A DNA stretch of 64,000 nt from Mycoavidus cysteinexigens (GTDB taxonomy: Bacteria; Pseudomonadota; Gammaproteobacteria; Burkholderiales; Burkholderiaceae): NCBI RefSeq assembly GCF_003966915.1, contig NZ_AP018150.1, forward strand, positions 1,860,001-1,924,000, read 5' to 3'. Below the pieces are notes generated by a model. That model made no database searches, was not told where the DNA came from, and worked only from the letters and a program-made list of their open reading frames with translations. Numbering within the stretch: the stretch's first letter is position 1; the number at the start of each line of letters is the position of its first letter. A program made the translations under genes and the position numbers. Of the stretch, positions 8,331-16,945 are shown piece after piece.

Positions 8331-8984
8331 ATGTCCTATCCATCACTGCTCATCTGGCAATACAGAGGCAAGCCCAAAGCACGGGCTACCGCACAACTGA
8401 TCGATCACTATTTTACCGACACATGGCGCGGCCTCGCCGATTTACCGAATGCACTCCATATTGAGGCCGCAACAGGCAAAAACCTAGACCTGGTAGGCCA
8501 ACATGTCGGGCAATCTCGCATTTTAAAAGGGCTGGCCCCTCGCAGCTTGTTCGGCTTTGAACGCGCCCCTGGCGCTCAGGGGTTGAGCAACATGGGGAGT
8601 GGCGGCGGCAAATGGTATCGCAAGGGCGATGTCATTACCGATTCCGTCGTGCTCGATGACGATGACTTTCGCTTTCTCATCAAATGCCGCATCGCCAAAA
8701 ATCATATGACGGGCACCATTCCTGACATTACACACGCGCTGGATTTTATCTTTGGCGGGCAAGCCAGTGTCTATGATCAGTACGACATGAGTTTCACCGT
8801 CACCATTCGCAGCGATCAAATTACCACCTTTAAACGCTATGCCATTCAGACGCTCGATATTCTGCCCCGACCCGCAGGCGTCAACGTCAACTATGTCGTT
8901 TTAGCCAACATTATCGCTTTCGGATTCGCCAACTCACCTGGCGCATTCGCTTTTAACCATGGAAAATTTGCGAGGTATTTATGA
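8331..8984 (+). CDS. DUF2612 phage protein (gpI-position tail protein)
   Basis: A 217-residue protein with the DUF2612 pattern: a conserved KARATAQLIDHYF region, then LPNALHIEAATGKNLDLVGQHVGQSR, a GKWYRKGD segment and a FRFLIKCRIAKNHMTGTIPDI block. Members sit between baseplate J and the tail fibre in many contractile phages and probably take the role of gpI at the baseplate rim. It overlaps the fibre gene by 4 nt. Confidence 0.8.
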   Translation: MSYPSLLIWQYRGKPKARATAQLIDHYFTDTWRGLADLPNALHIEAATGKNLDLVGQHVGQSRILKGLAPRSLFGFERAPGAQGLSNMGSGGGKWYRKGDVITDSVVLDDDDFRFLIKCRIAKNHMTGTIPDITHALDFIFGGQASVYDQYDMSFTVTIRSDQITTFKRYAIQTLDILPRPAGVNVNYVVLANIIAFGFANSPGAFAFNHGKFARYL

Positions 8985-9838
8985 CCCTTTATCAACGTCC
9001 TGATGAACATATCTTTGCTGAGGGCGCGCGCCCTGGAGAAGTTCAACCCTTTCCCGATCTCTCACGCGGTTGGGGCGTTGCCTTTGAACAGACCGGCGGC
9101 ATCCCACCGATGGAATGGTTTAATTTTATCGGTAAACGCGCTGATGAAGCGATACGCTATCTGATGCAAAGAGGCTTGCCTGAATGGTCCAATACTGAAG
9201 AGTATCCCGAAGGCAGCTATATTCAGCATGGCGGCAAAACCTATCGAGCCAAAGTAGCGAATCAAGGCAAAGTGCCTTCAACTGGCTTAGCCGAATGGGA
9301 AGAATGGGGTCTTACGCGCGAAGCCCTCGATGCGCACTTTCACCCCAAAGACGGTGAATTGGCCTGGCCCAAAATCACCAAAACGCCAACAACATTAGAC
9401 GGTTACGGTATTACCGATGCGGCACCCATTGCTAACCCAACTTTCACCGGCCAGCCTACCGCACCCACTCCGTCAGCTCAAGACAGGAGTACCCGTATCG
9501 CTACCACCGCTTCCACCTGGGCCACCCTTCTTAGCCTGTTCACTGGACCTGACCGACAATCCTTTCAAGGCAACGGGTTCCAGAAACTTCCAGGCGGCCT
9601 CATTCTCCAATGGGGTTTCACCTCTACCCACGGCAATGGAATGTCTAACGTGATTTTCCCTGTCAAGTTTTCAACGAAATGTCTGGCCATTCATGGCACT
9701 CATCTCGGCACTGGATGTGCAACCGTCATCGAATATGTCGGGACTCGAACCAATATAGGCGCCACATTGCGCACTCTCGATGAAAATGCCATGACCCGCG
9801 CAGGATGGGGCCTTCATTGGTTTGCTATTGGACATTAA
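8981..9838 (+). CDS. phage tail fibre protein
   Basis: A 285-residue fibre. The N-terminus (residues 1-90) looks like a baseplate-attachment domain. Residues ~75-110 resemble a small carbohydrate-binding-like module (PEGSYIQHGGKTYRAK). A shaft segment follows with the recurrent fibre motif LDGYGITDAAP and PTFTGQPTAPTP. The tip (residues ~200-285) matches the gp53-like fibre C-terminus, with FQKLPGGLILQWG and a final WFAIGH. It would bind the host surface. The overlap with DUF2612 and the following chaperone gene support the call. It is short compared with many fibres. Confidence 0.85.
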   Translation: MTLYQRPDEHIFAEGARPGEVQPFPDLSRGWGVAFEQTGGIPPMEWFNFIGKRADEAIRYLMQRGLPEWSNTEEYPEGSYIQHGGKTYRAKVANQGKVPSTGLAEWEEWGLTREALDAHFHPKDGELAWPKITKTPTTLDGYGITDAAPIANPTFTGQPTAPTPSAQDRSTRIATTASTWATLLSLFTGPDRQSFQGNGFQKLPGGLILQWGFTSTHGNGMSNVIFPVKFSTKCLAIHGTHLGTGCATVIEYVGTRTNIGATLRTLDENAMTRAGWGLHWFAIGH

Positions 9839-9890
9839 TTTGCCCTCTCATGTCTATTCTTCTGTTTTCTATTTAAACCCTCTTCATAGT

Positions 9891-10310
9891 ATGACTTTTT
9901 ATTATTCAAAATCAGAACCCGGATTTTACTGCGTCGGGATACATGGCGATAACATCCCTAAAGATGCTGTCTCTATTACTCAAGAAGAGCACACCGCATT
10001 GCTCAATGCCCAATCCAAAGGCAAATGGATCCAGTCTAATGAGAACGGCTACCCCGTGGCTGTTGACCCGCCTCCACTTACCCCTGAGGAGTGGGCCGAC
10101 ATTAATTTACGCTGTCGACAGGCTCGGTTGAGTCAAGCGGCTTTAAAAGTCGCTCCTTTACAGGATGCCGTAGACCTCAACATCGCCACGGATGACGAAA
10201 AACAGCTTCTCAAAGAATGGAAACTTTATCGAGTTGCTCTCAACCGCATTGAGCAGCACTCTAGCCTTTCCGCCGAGATCGAATGGCCTAAACCGCCGGA
10301 TGAGAATTGA
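9891..10310 (+). CDS. tail fibre assembly chaperone
   Basis: A 139-residue protein of the Caudovirales tail fibre assembly family (Tfa-like). The chosen start is the ATG at 9891 (MTFYYSKSEPGFY), because family proteins begin here; the upstream in-frame TTG at 9822 would overlap the fibre gene and add an unrelated leader. Typical marks are the FYYSKSEPGFYC start, SKGKWIQSNENGYPV in the middle and the C-terminal LKEWKLYRVALNRI helix. It folds and trimerises the fibre encoded upstream. Confidence 0.85.
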   Translation: MTFYYSKSEPGFYCVGIHGDNIPKDAVSITQEEHTALLNAQSKGKWIQSNENGYPVAVDPPPLTPEEWADINLRCRQARLSQAALKVAPLQDAVDLNIATDDEKQLLKEWKLYRVALNRIEQHSSLSAEIEWPKPPDEN

Positions 10311-10328
10311 ACTCAGTCAATATTGTGC

Positions 10329-10354
10329 AGACCGCCTTAGAGCGGTCTTTTTTT
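10329..10354 (+). terminator. rho-independent terminator between fibre and lysis genes
   Basis: Perfect 7-bp stem AGACCGC/GCGGTCT with a 6-nt loop and a following run of T. It lies after the fibre chaperone stop and before the endolysin ATG, separating the tail and lysis blocks. It also argues against the upstream start at 10307 for the endolysin. Confidence 0.8.
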
Positions 10355-10378
10355 CGTCTACACACTTATAAAAAATTC

Positions 10379-10804
10379 ATGACCGACACCTTTGACAGGG
10401 CCACACTCGTTTCAGAGCTTAAACGCGATGAAGGCGAACGCTTTAAACCCTACTTCGATACCGTCGGCAAAATCACCATCGGCGTCGGGCGCAATTTGAC
10501 GGATGGGGGCATCTCTCAGAGCGAATGCGAGATCCTTTTGCACAACGATATTGCGCGAACGCTTAGATGGCTGGATCGGCATTTACCCTGGTGGAGGACC
10601 TTGGATGCAGTACGGCAACGCGTATTGATCCATATGGCCTTTAACTTGGGTGGCAATCTCCTCACCTTTGTTAATACTCTTAACGCCATGCAACGCAACA
10701 ACTACGCAGCCGCGGCGAATGAGATGCTCGCTTCCAAATGGGCGAATCAAGTCGGCCAACGAGCGCTACGCCTCGCCAATAGGATGCGCACCGGAAAAAT
10801 TTAA
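10379..10804 (+). CDS. phage endolysin, T4-type lysozyme (GH24)
   Basis: A 141-residue muramidase that cleaves peptidoglycan at the end of infection. It has the GH24 signature: the catalytic Glu in LKRDEGER, then PYFDTVGKITIGVGRNL with the Asp and Thr of the Glu-Asp-Thr triad. FNLGGNLLTFVNTLNAMQRNNY follows in the C-terminal lobe. The start is placed at ATG 10379 (MTDTFD), after the terminator, rather than at 10307. No signal sequence or SAR segment is visible, so export would depend on the holin encoded 16 nt downstream. Confidence 0.93.
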   Translation: MTDTFDRATLVSELKRDEGERFKPYFDTVGKITIGVGRNLTDGGISQSECEILLHNDIARTLRWLDRHLPWWRTLDAVRQRVLIHMAFNLGGNLLTFVNTLNAMQRNNYAAAANEMLASKWANQVGQRALRLANRMRTGKI

Positions 10805-10819
10805 CTCTCAATATTAAAA

Positions 10820-11110
10820 ATGAATCTTCACGAACATGACCGAATGCTTGCCATATTGGCTACGATGGGTGCTGTGCTTGGAATTGGTAAATTGCTCGAT
10901 GGCGGCGAGAAAATCACCGCTCGGCTCATTATCGGGCGCATGATTGTAGGGGCCGGCTTAAGCGTCGCCGCGAGTTCCGTCCTTACGCTCTTGCCTGAAT
11001 TGCCTGCGATTGCGATTACGGGCCTGGGTGCAGCTTTCGGCATTCTCGGCCAGTCTTATCTGGAACTAGCTGTACAACGCTGGTTGGGAAAACGCAATCA
11101 TGCTGAATAG
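10820..11110 (+). CDS. phage holin
   Basis: A 96-residue membrane protein with a short hydrophilic N-terminus and about three hydrophobic segments (ILATMGAVLGIGKLL; LIIGRMIVGAGLSVAASSVLTLL; AIAITGLGAAFGILGQSYL), followed by a positively charged tail (RWLGKRNHAE). This fits a class I type holin of the LydA-like group. It sits between endolysin and spanin genes and overlaps the spanin gene by 11 nt. Confidence 0.8.
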   Translation: MNLHEHDRMLAILATMGAVLGIGKLLDGGEKITARLIIGRMIVGAGLSVAASSVLTLLPELPAIAITGLGAAFGILGQSYLELAVQRWLGKRNHAE

Positions 11111-11642
11111 TTGGATTGTCTCTCTCCTACGACCATTGTGCGTTGCAGCAACCGCATTCAGCCTTGGCGCAGGGTGCGCAGGTTCTTTCTATTACAAACC
11201 GCGTATTCAGAAAGAACGCTCAGCGCTCGTGCACTATAGGGCTCAGCTCGCCATGGCCCGTGCCCAATTGATTGAAGCCCAAGCCAAAGTCGTCATACAA
11301 ACCGAAATTCAATACCGTGAACGCATCAAGCTCGTCAAGGAAAAAGGCGAGACCATGATCAAGGAAGTGCCTATCTATGTTACCCAAGCTGATACTAACC
11401 GTTTCGGCGTTAACGTTGGCTTCGTGCGCCACTACAATGCGGCTTTTGCCAACGAGCCTGCCGGACTTGCCGCCGAGTTTGACCGAAAACCCGCCGGAAT
11501 TTCGCTTGCTGAGATTGCCGAAACTAATGCCTTTAACGCCAATATCTGCCACCAGTGGCGTGAACAAGCGCTTGGATTGAAGGCTTTCTATCGGCAGTTA
11601 CGAAATGCTCAAGCAGCAGCCTCAAACTCTCTTAGCCAATAA
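11100..11642 (+). CDS. Rz-like inner-membrane spanin
   Basis: A 180-residue protein with an N-terminal membrane anchor (LCVAATAFSLGAGCAGSFYY) and a charged coiled-coil periplasmic part (ALVHYRAQLAMARAQLIEAQAKV). It also has the conserved spanin-type C-terminus with ISLAEIAETNAFNANIC and WREQALGLKAFYRQL. With its Rz1 partner it fuses inner and outer membranes during lysis. It overlaps the holin gene and carries a candidate Rz1 in the +1 frame. Its 3' end faces the stop codon of the NACHT gene only 5 nt away. Decayed copies of this 3' end recur four more times in the window, each beside another WD40 gene. Confidence 0.85.
   Translation: MLNSWIVSLLRPLCVAATAFSLGAGCAGSFYYKPRIQKERSALVHYRAQLAMARAQLIEAQAKVVIQTEIQYRERIKLVKEKGETMIKEVPIYVTQADTNRFGVNVGFVRHYNAAFANEPAGLAAEFDRKPAGISLAEIAETNAFNANICHQWREQALGLKAFYRQLRNAQAAASNSLSQ
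11377..11580 (+). CDS. embedded Rz1-like outer-membrane spanin lipoprotein
   Basis: This 67-residue frame lies wholly inside Rz in the +1 frame. It starts MLPKLILTVSALTLASC, a lipoprotein signal with a lysine, a hydrophobic core and a lipobox ending in Cys at residue 17. The mature part is rich in proline (LPTSLPDLPPSLTENPPEF), as is usual for Rz1. Nested Rz/Rz1 genes are common in phages. The short length and the chance that the frame is fortuitous are the main doubts. Confidence 0.6.
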   Translation: MLPKLILTVSALTLASCATTMRLLPTSLPDLPPSLTENPPEFRLLRLPKLMPLTPISATSGVNKRLD

Positions 11643-11647
11643 ATAGC

Positions 11648-14600
11648 TTAGCCAGCACCTGACCTAGCATACATTCTTGCCTTATTTAATCCTTTCTTTA
11701 AAATTGTTCGTTGCATTATTTGGCGCTCTCTAAACACTATCTTTTTCTTCCCCTGCTTATTAATTTTTTCAACTACACTTTCTTCTTCCGAACTCGTTTC
11801 CCACAGATCTTCATCTACTATCGCACCTCGCTGTTTTAGCAGCTTCTCATTCCTCTCGCTTAACCCTTCCACTCCTTCTATTAACGCTCCTCTCACTGTC
11901 AAAAAATTATGACCCGTACTCCAACTGAAATACGCCTTATATTTCCCCTCTTCTTTTCGCAATTCCCATTGCCGAACTGAGTTATCTAGACTACCTATCC
12001 CTAAATAGTGAATACCCGATGCCTCTTTCCAGGCTAGGCTTGCAATCCGTCCACTATCTTCAATCAGTATTTGGCACTCTCCCGTTTGGGGATCCCACAG
12101 CCGCACCGTATTGTCCCAACTCCCCGACGCTACCTGATCTCCTCTCGGCGAATACGCTACGCTAAAAACTCCATGTGTATGCCCTTCTAAATTTTGCTTC
12201 TGCTCCCCGCTTTCTATATCCCACAGCCGCACCGTCGTGTCCCCCCCCCCCGACGCGACCTGATCTCCTCTCGGCGAATACGCTACGCTCAAAACTCCAT
12301 CTGTATGCCCTTCTAACTTCTGCTTCTGCTCTCCGCTTTCTATATCCCACAGCCGCACCGTATTATCCTCACTCCCCGACGCGACCTGATCTCCTCTCGG
12401 CGAATACGCTACGCTCACAACTCCATCTGTATGCCCTTCTAACTTCTGCTTCTGCTCTCCGCTTTCTATATCCCACAGCCGCACCGTAGTGTCCCGTCCC
12501 CCCGACGCGACCTGATCTCCTCTCGGCGAATACGCTACGCTATAAACTTCATCTGTATGCCCTTCTAACTTCTGCTTCTGCTCTCCGCTTTCTATATCCC
12601 ACAGCCGCACCGTATTGTCCCACCCCCCCGACGCGACCTGATCTCCTCTCGGCGAATACGCTATGCTCAAAACTCTATCTGTATGCCCTTCTAACTTCTG
12701 CTTCTGCTCTCCGCTTTCTATATCCCACAGCCGCACCGTATTGTCCCAACTCCCCGACGCGACCTGATCTCCTCTCGGCGAATACGCTACGCTCCGAACT
12801 CCATCTGTATGCCCTTCTAACTTCTGCTTCTGCTCTCCGCTTTCTAGATCCCACAGCCGCACCGTATTGTCATAACTCCCCGACGCAACCTGATCTCCTC
12901 TCGGCGAATACGCTACGCTAAAAACTGCATGTGTATGCCCTTCTAACTTCTGCTTCTGCTCTCCGCTTTCTATATCCCACAGCCGCACCGTATTGTCAGA
13001 ACTCCCCGACACTAACTGATCTCCTCTCGGCGAATACGCTACGCTCACAACTACATTTGTATGCCCTTCTAACTTCTGCTTCTGCTCTCCGCTTTCTATA
13101 TCCCACAGCCGCACCGTATTGTCCAAACTCCCCGACGCGACCTGATCTCCTCTCGGCGAATACGCTACACTCACAACTCCATGTGTATGCCCTTCTAAAG
13201 TCTGCTTCTGCTCTCCGCTTTCTAGATCCCACAGCCGCACCGTAGTGTCCCGTCCCCCCGACGCGACCTGATCTCCTCTCGGCGAATACGCTACGCTATA
13301 AACTCTATTTGTATGCCCTTCTAAAGTCTGCTTCTGCTCTCCGCTTTCTATATCCCACAGCCGCACCGTATTATCAAAACTCCCCGACGCTAACTGATCT
13401 CCTCTCGGCGAATACGCTACGCTCCAAACTACATCTGTATGCCCTTCTAACTTCTGCTTCTGCTCTCCGCTTTCTATATCCCACAGTCGCACCGTCTTAT
13501 CTCCACTCCCCGACGCTATCTGATCTCCCCTCAGCGAATACGCTACGCTATAAACTCCATTTGTATGCCCTTCTAAAGTACGGAGTTTTTCCCAATTCGA
13601 GGTCCCATACACGCTAATCTTACCGTTTTCAAGCCCTATGGCACAGGTTTTCCCATCGGGTGAATACACACTGGAATATACTCTGCTCTCTTCTTGGATA
13701 TAGGGCCATTCACCAAACTGCACCCCTTCCATTTTTGCCTCGCTTAAATTCGCCTGGCGTAACCAACTTTTGCGTAAATTCACCTTCCTTAAATCTGCCC
13801 CTTGCAGTTCAGCAGAATCAAATACCCCATAGCTCAAATCCGCTCCAGGTATCCGAATTCTATTTAAATCCCACCCAGTAAACGGCACTCCTGCTTTCAC
13901 CAGAATCGTGACCGCATTCGCCGCACCCCGACTCACAAAATCTGTCTGCGTTGAGCCTTTGAGCCAGGCCAGCAGCGGTTTCACCAGCGCTTTGTTCTGT
14001 TGCACACGCTCCACTAAAAACCGCTGAACCCCTGCATCCTCCACCAGATTAAATCGGTTCAATAATCCTTCCGGATCCACCCGATCCGAGTCATTCAGCG
14101 CTTTCCAAAGGGCCTGGACAGTCTTCATCGTGTTCACGGGTTCGCCTGCGTTCCCTCCCGCCGACTCTTCCACCTCTTGCCAGATGCCGCGCGCCACCAG
14201 ATAATCCTGAATCGATTTATGGATAAACCGATATTGATCTCCTTGGCGAATTAATGGCGCATTAAACCGCAACAGCCGCGTCTTTTCTTCTGCGTCCCCT
14301 AAATACTGCGCTCGCCACCCCCCTTTTTTTCCATCCTTCGCTTCTGAATACATCACCGACACCAACTGCTCTTCATACATCGCTAACGCCAGATTCTGAC
14401 TATACTCCAAGCCGTGCAGTGTAAATTCATCATCCAGATCCTCAAACGCTTGCTGCTCCTTAGGTTTGAGTGGGATGCGCGCCAACCTTTCCTGTGATCG
14501 GTTGAACCAATTTTCCACGAACCTCTCATATAACCCCATACGCGTCAGCTTCGAGTGCTCTTCCTCCGCTTTTAGGCTCGGCAACACCTCTAACGTCATT

Positions 14601-16873
14601 TTCAACATAAACGGCGTGCGCACTAATTCTTTTAACTCTGCGATTTCTTTAAATAACTGTTTGTAATCCTCTGCTTTCCACTTCGGTTTCGTATAACTCA
14701 CATATTGATCAATATAGTGCTCTATCGATGCATCCGAAAACGACGACAACCGATATTCTTCCAATGCGCCAGGTCTGCCTATTGGATGAAACTTATTTTG
14801 ATAATGATCTCCTAAATATTCCGGCCGGCTGCTGATAATCACTTTCGCTTGCCAACGCTCTAGTTTATTATCCGCATAGAAGGCGCGTGAACGTTGCGCT
14901 ATTTCGTCATACCCATCCAGAATAAAAATAAACCGACCACCTTTACGTAAATTTTCTATCTCGGGTTTCGATAAACCTTGTTCTTCCAGATATTGTTCGA
15001 TCAAATTTCTGCCAGGGTTCTCTAGCGTAGCCAATGATATGAATAATGGGATTGGCTTTTCTTGGGTATTTTCCGCTTGTGTATAGTCTTTCCATAACCG
15101 ACGTGCCATGTAACGGTTAAATGTTGACTTTCCGCTTCCGCCCTCACCTAACAGCAACAAGACTTTTTTATCCGAATCCAAAAACTCATTGACCTTCCCT
15201 TCTAAATCAAAATGTTCTGTCGCCTCCGCTGTGAGCTTACCTTGCGGTGCAACATACATCGCCAAACCATCCTGGATTTCTCCAAGCTCTTCCCAGTCCT
15301 TGAAATATTCTGCCTGGATACTTTCACCTAAAATCGCAAGTGGCTCTTTCTTCGATTTCAGTTCTTTTTCTTGCTGATGCTTCAATTGTTGATGGAGTTG
15401 CTGCACGGTAAGGGCAAGCTCGTTGTGTAACGCTTTCCGTATATCATCGAAAATACTGTCTACGAGTTGGGTAAACTCAAGCCCATCAAACTTTGAATCG
15501 TTCTTCAAATGCGAAATACAATCGCTGTACCCCTGCCAAAACTTATTCAGAAACGTTTGGGCTTCGTCACTACCCGCTAACAGCCGCTCGATCAGCTTAA
15601 AGAGCACCCCATGCCGACTTTGATTCGCATACACTTCTCGCCCTGCTTGCGCTTGTTCTTCAAAGCGCGGTATGTCTTCCATCCGAACCGCTGTCGCTGA
15701 AACAAAATCTGACAAGCACGCATCGTAGCTATTCAAGGTTAACGCAACCGGAATAATCCCATGCTTATCTTTAAGCTCTTCTGCTCGGATTTGCAAAAAT
15801 GCCATTTCTGTCAATACATGATGGAACCCGGCCTTATAGCTTTCCTCTTGCGAGAATTCTCTGACCACCTCACGTATCGCCATCGCGCTATCTTGCTCAC
15901 TATCTTTCAGATACGCTTCTCGATCTTTGCGATACGCCTCTCGCAGTTTCTGATAAAAGTGGCCATAATCCGACCACTTTAGATAACTTCCCAATACCTC
16001 AGAACAACACACCGTGACCTTATCGACCGGGGTCACATCGCCTCGCAACCGCCCCGGTAATAGACACAGCTGATTGGTTAAAATATCTTCTAGCTTGCCG
16101 TCCTTTTTCAGATCTCTCGAAACACTTGAATACGGTTGCCCCATCGGCGTTTGATCCGAATACAAAATCACTTGAATTTGAGAGAGCTTTTCAATTAAAT
16201 ATTTAGAGGTAGAGGCCTCAGCCTTTCCGTGGGCTGGATTGTCATGCGCATATACTAAAAACAGGCTGGGTTTATTCGCGACCTTTAAGGCTCCCAGCGT
16301 CGATAGCGCCTTTTCAAACAGGTAATCCATCTGCTTGCTTTTTTCTTCGATAGACACATCAACCTCTCGTTGCGGAGGCGTTAGACTCAGTTTTGAAGGC
16401 CGCGCATTTGCAACCCACTCTTTTGTTGGATCCAGTTGTTTTCTATTCCCCTCGCTCACACTCTCATTTTTAATTAAAAATGAGCTGTACCGTGCGCTTA
16501 TTTGTTGATGCAACATTCGCGCGCCAGTTTGCTTCATATCCATATAAGGCGCGTACTCTAACGCCTTTTTATAATTCTCCTCAGCGCCGAATTTATCGTC
16601 TTTGCGTAGAAAAGTGCCATAGTAAAAATGGCTTGCGGCAAGTTGCTCTCTTATTTTTCTTAAGTCAGACTCATTTTGAGTGCTTTGCAGCACGTCTTCT
16701 GCTTTGCGAATGCCTCCTTCAAAGCAGTCCTTTGCTTTCTCTAGATCTCCTTGCTTCTCATAGCGCGTTGCTTCCTCTCGAAGCTTATTAGCTGCTGACA
16801 AGCCAGAAACTGAAATGGGTGTCGTATTAACCTCTCTACTCCCAATCCCCCTCAATGCATTCAAATTAAACAT
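11648..16873 (-). CDS. NLR-like NACHT NTPase with TIR/SEFIR-like, pentapeptide and WD40 domains
   Basis: A 1741-residue STAND NTPase. Order: TPR-like helices (~25-140); a segment beginning SLFLVYAHDNPAHGKAE (~200-330) that resembles a TIR/SEFIR domain; helical linker; NACHT with Walker A GEGGSGKST (~576) and Walker B FIFILDGYDE (~649). A RFIHKSIQDYLVAR winged-helix motif, pentapeptide-like repeats (~1000-1050) and WD40 repeats to ~1625 follow. Twelve canonical ~42-residue repeats plus a leading and a trailing divergent repeat give 14 blades, enough for two propellers. Repeats are near-identical except at the residues after GHT and around SGxxD. The start has a good RBS (GAGGGGAAG). It converges on Rz, 5 nt apart. 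Function is unknown to me: a sensor for phage or host ligands is inference. The TIR-like call is tentative. Confidence 0.85.
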   Translation of the reverse strand: MFNLNALRGIGSREVNTTPISVSGLSAANKLREEATRYEKQGDLEKAKDCFEGGIRKAEDVLQSTQNESDLRKIREQLAASHFYYGTFLRKDDKFGAEENYKKALEYAPYMDMKQTGARMLHQQISARYSSFLIKNESVSEGNRKQLDPTKEWVANARPSKLSLTPPQREVDVSIEEKSKQMDYLFEKALSTLGALKVANKPSLFLVYAHDNPAHGKAEASTSKYLIEKLSQIQVILYSDQTPMGQPYSSVSRDLKKDGKLEDILTNQLCLLPGRLRGDVTPVDKVTVCCSEVLGSYLKWSDYGHFYQKLREAYRKDREAYLKDSEQDSAMAIREVVREFSQEESYKAGFHHVLTEMAFLQIRAEELKDKHGIIPVALTLNSYDACLSDFVSATAVRMEDIPRFEEQAQAGREVYANQSRHGVLFKLIERLLAGSDEAQTFLNKFWQGYSDCISHLKNDSKFDGLEFTQLVDSIFDDIRKALHNELALTVQQLHQQLKHQQEKELKSKKEPLAILGESIQAEYFKDWEELGEIQDGLAMYVAPQGKLTAEATEHFDLEGKVNEFLDSDKKVLLLLGEGGSGKSTFNRYMARRLWKDYTQAENTQEKPIPLFISLATLENPGRNLIEQYLEEQGLSKPEIENLRKGGRFIFILDGYDEIAQRSRAFYADNKLERWQAKVIISSRPEYLGDHYQNKFHPIGRPGALEEYRLSSFSDASIEHYIDQYVSYTKPKWKAEDYKQLFKEIAELKELVRTPFMLKMTLEVLPSLKAEEEHSKLTRMGLYERFVENWFNRSQERLARIPLKPKEQQAFEDLDDEFTLHGLEYSQNLALAMYEEQLVSVMYSEAKDGKKGGWRAQYLGDAEEKTRLLRFNAPLIRQGDQYRFIHKSIQDYLVARGIWQEVEESAGGNAGEPVNTMKTVQALWKALNDSDRVDPEGLLNRFNLVEDAGVQRFLVERVQQNKALVKPLLAWLKGSTQTDFVSRGAANAVTILVKAGVPFTGWDLNRIRIPGADLSYGVFDSAELQGADLRKVNLRKSWLRQANLSEAKMEGVQFGEWPYIQEESRVYSSVYSPDGKTCAIGLENGKISVYGTSNWEKLRTLEGHTNGVYSVAYSLRGDQIASGSGDKTVRLWDIESGEQKQKLEGHTDVVWSVAYSPRGDQLASGSFDNTVRLWDIESGEQKQTLEGHTNRVYSVAYSPRGDQVASGGRDTTVRLWDLESGEQKQTLEGHTHGVVSVAYSPRGDQVASGSLDNTVRLWDIESGEQKQKLEGHTNVVVSVAYSPRGDQLVSGSSDNTVRLWDIESGEQKQKLEGHTHAVFSVAYSPRGDQVASGSYDNTVRLWDLESGEQKQKLEGHTDGVRSVAYSPRGDQVASGSWDNTVRLWDIESGEQKQKLEGHTDRVLSIAYSPRGDQVASGGWDNTVRLWDIESGEQKQKLEGHTDEVYSVAYSPRGDQVASGGRDTTVRLWDIESGEQKQKLEGHTDGVVSVAYSPRGDQVASGSEDNTVRLWDIESGEQKQKLEGHTDGVLSVAYSPRGDQVASGGGDTTVRLWDIESGEQKQNLEGHTHGVFSVAYSPRGDQVASGSWDNTVRLWDPQTGECQILIEDSGRIASLAWKEASGIHYLGIGSLDNSVRQWELRKEEGKYKAYFSWSTGHNFLTVRGALIEGVEGLSERNEKLLKQRGAIVDEDLWETSSEEESVVEKINKQGKKKIVFRERQIMQRTILKKGLNKARMYARSGAG
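12060..13590 (-). repeat. 126-bp tandem repeats encoding WD40 blades
   Basis: A repeat of about 126 bp, encoding one WD40 blade of ~42 residues, recurs 12 times with very high nucleotide identity. Differences cluster at the codons after GHT and in the SGxxDxT segment. The array is coding and explains the long antisense open frames on the + strand here. Confidence 0.9.
12241..12251 (-). repeat. 11-base homopolymer (poly-C/poly-G) inside the WD40 coding region
   Basis: Eleven consecutive C on the + strand (G on the coding strand) encode part of an ASGGGD segment in the eleventh canonical repeat. A one-base slip would frameshift the protein before its last blades. Shorter runs occur at the same place in other repeats. 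Confidence 0.8.
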
Positions 16874-16911
16874 CTTCTTCCCCTCTTATAACTTATTTAG
16901 AACTGCGTGGA

Positions 16912-16945
16912 TAAAAAACGCTGCTTACCAGAATAAAAGCAGCGT
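16912..16945 (-). terminator. terminator or attenuator in the leader of the first NACHT gene
   Basis: A perfect 9-bp stem (ACGCTGCTT/AAGCAGCGT), read on the minus strand, is followed by six T. It ends ~38 nt before the ATG at 16873, leaving no room for a full promoter in between. It could therefore act as an attenuator, or it terminates upstream transcription while the gene uses an unusual promoter. Confidence 0.65.

Noticed and set aside
9822-9890. N-terminal extension of the fibre chaperone from TTG 9822
   Set aside because: It overlaps the fibre gene and adds residues unlike the family, which starts at the ATG at 9891.
10307-10378. Upstream start of the endolysin
   Set aside because: The extension contains an intrinsic terminator and is not lysozyme-like; ATG 10379 fits the family.
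12060-13590. Regularly spaced direct repeats suggesting a CRISPR-like or satellite array
   Set aside because: The unit is ~126 bp, in frame and encodes one WD40 blade; there are no unique spacers.
12175-13617. Long + strand open frames with repeated motifs opposite the WD40 array (also at 44356-45809 and 47540-49139)
   Set aside because: They are antisense shadows created by the near-identical 126-bp WD40 repeats; they lack start signals and plausible protein composition.
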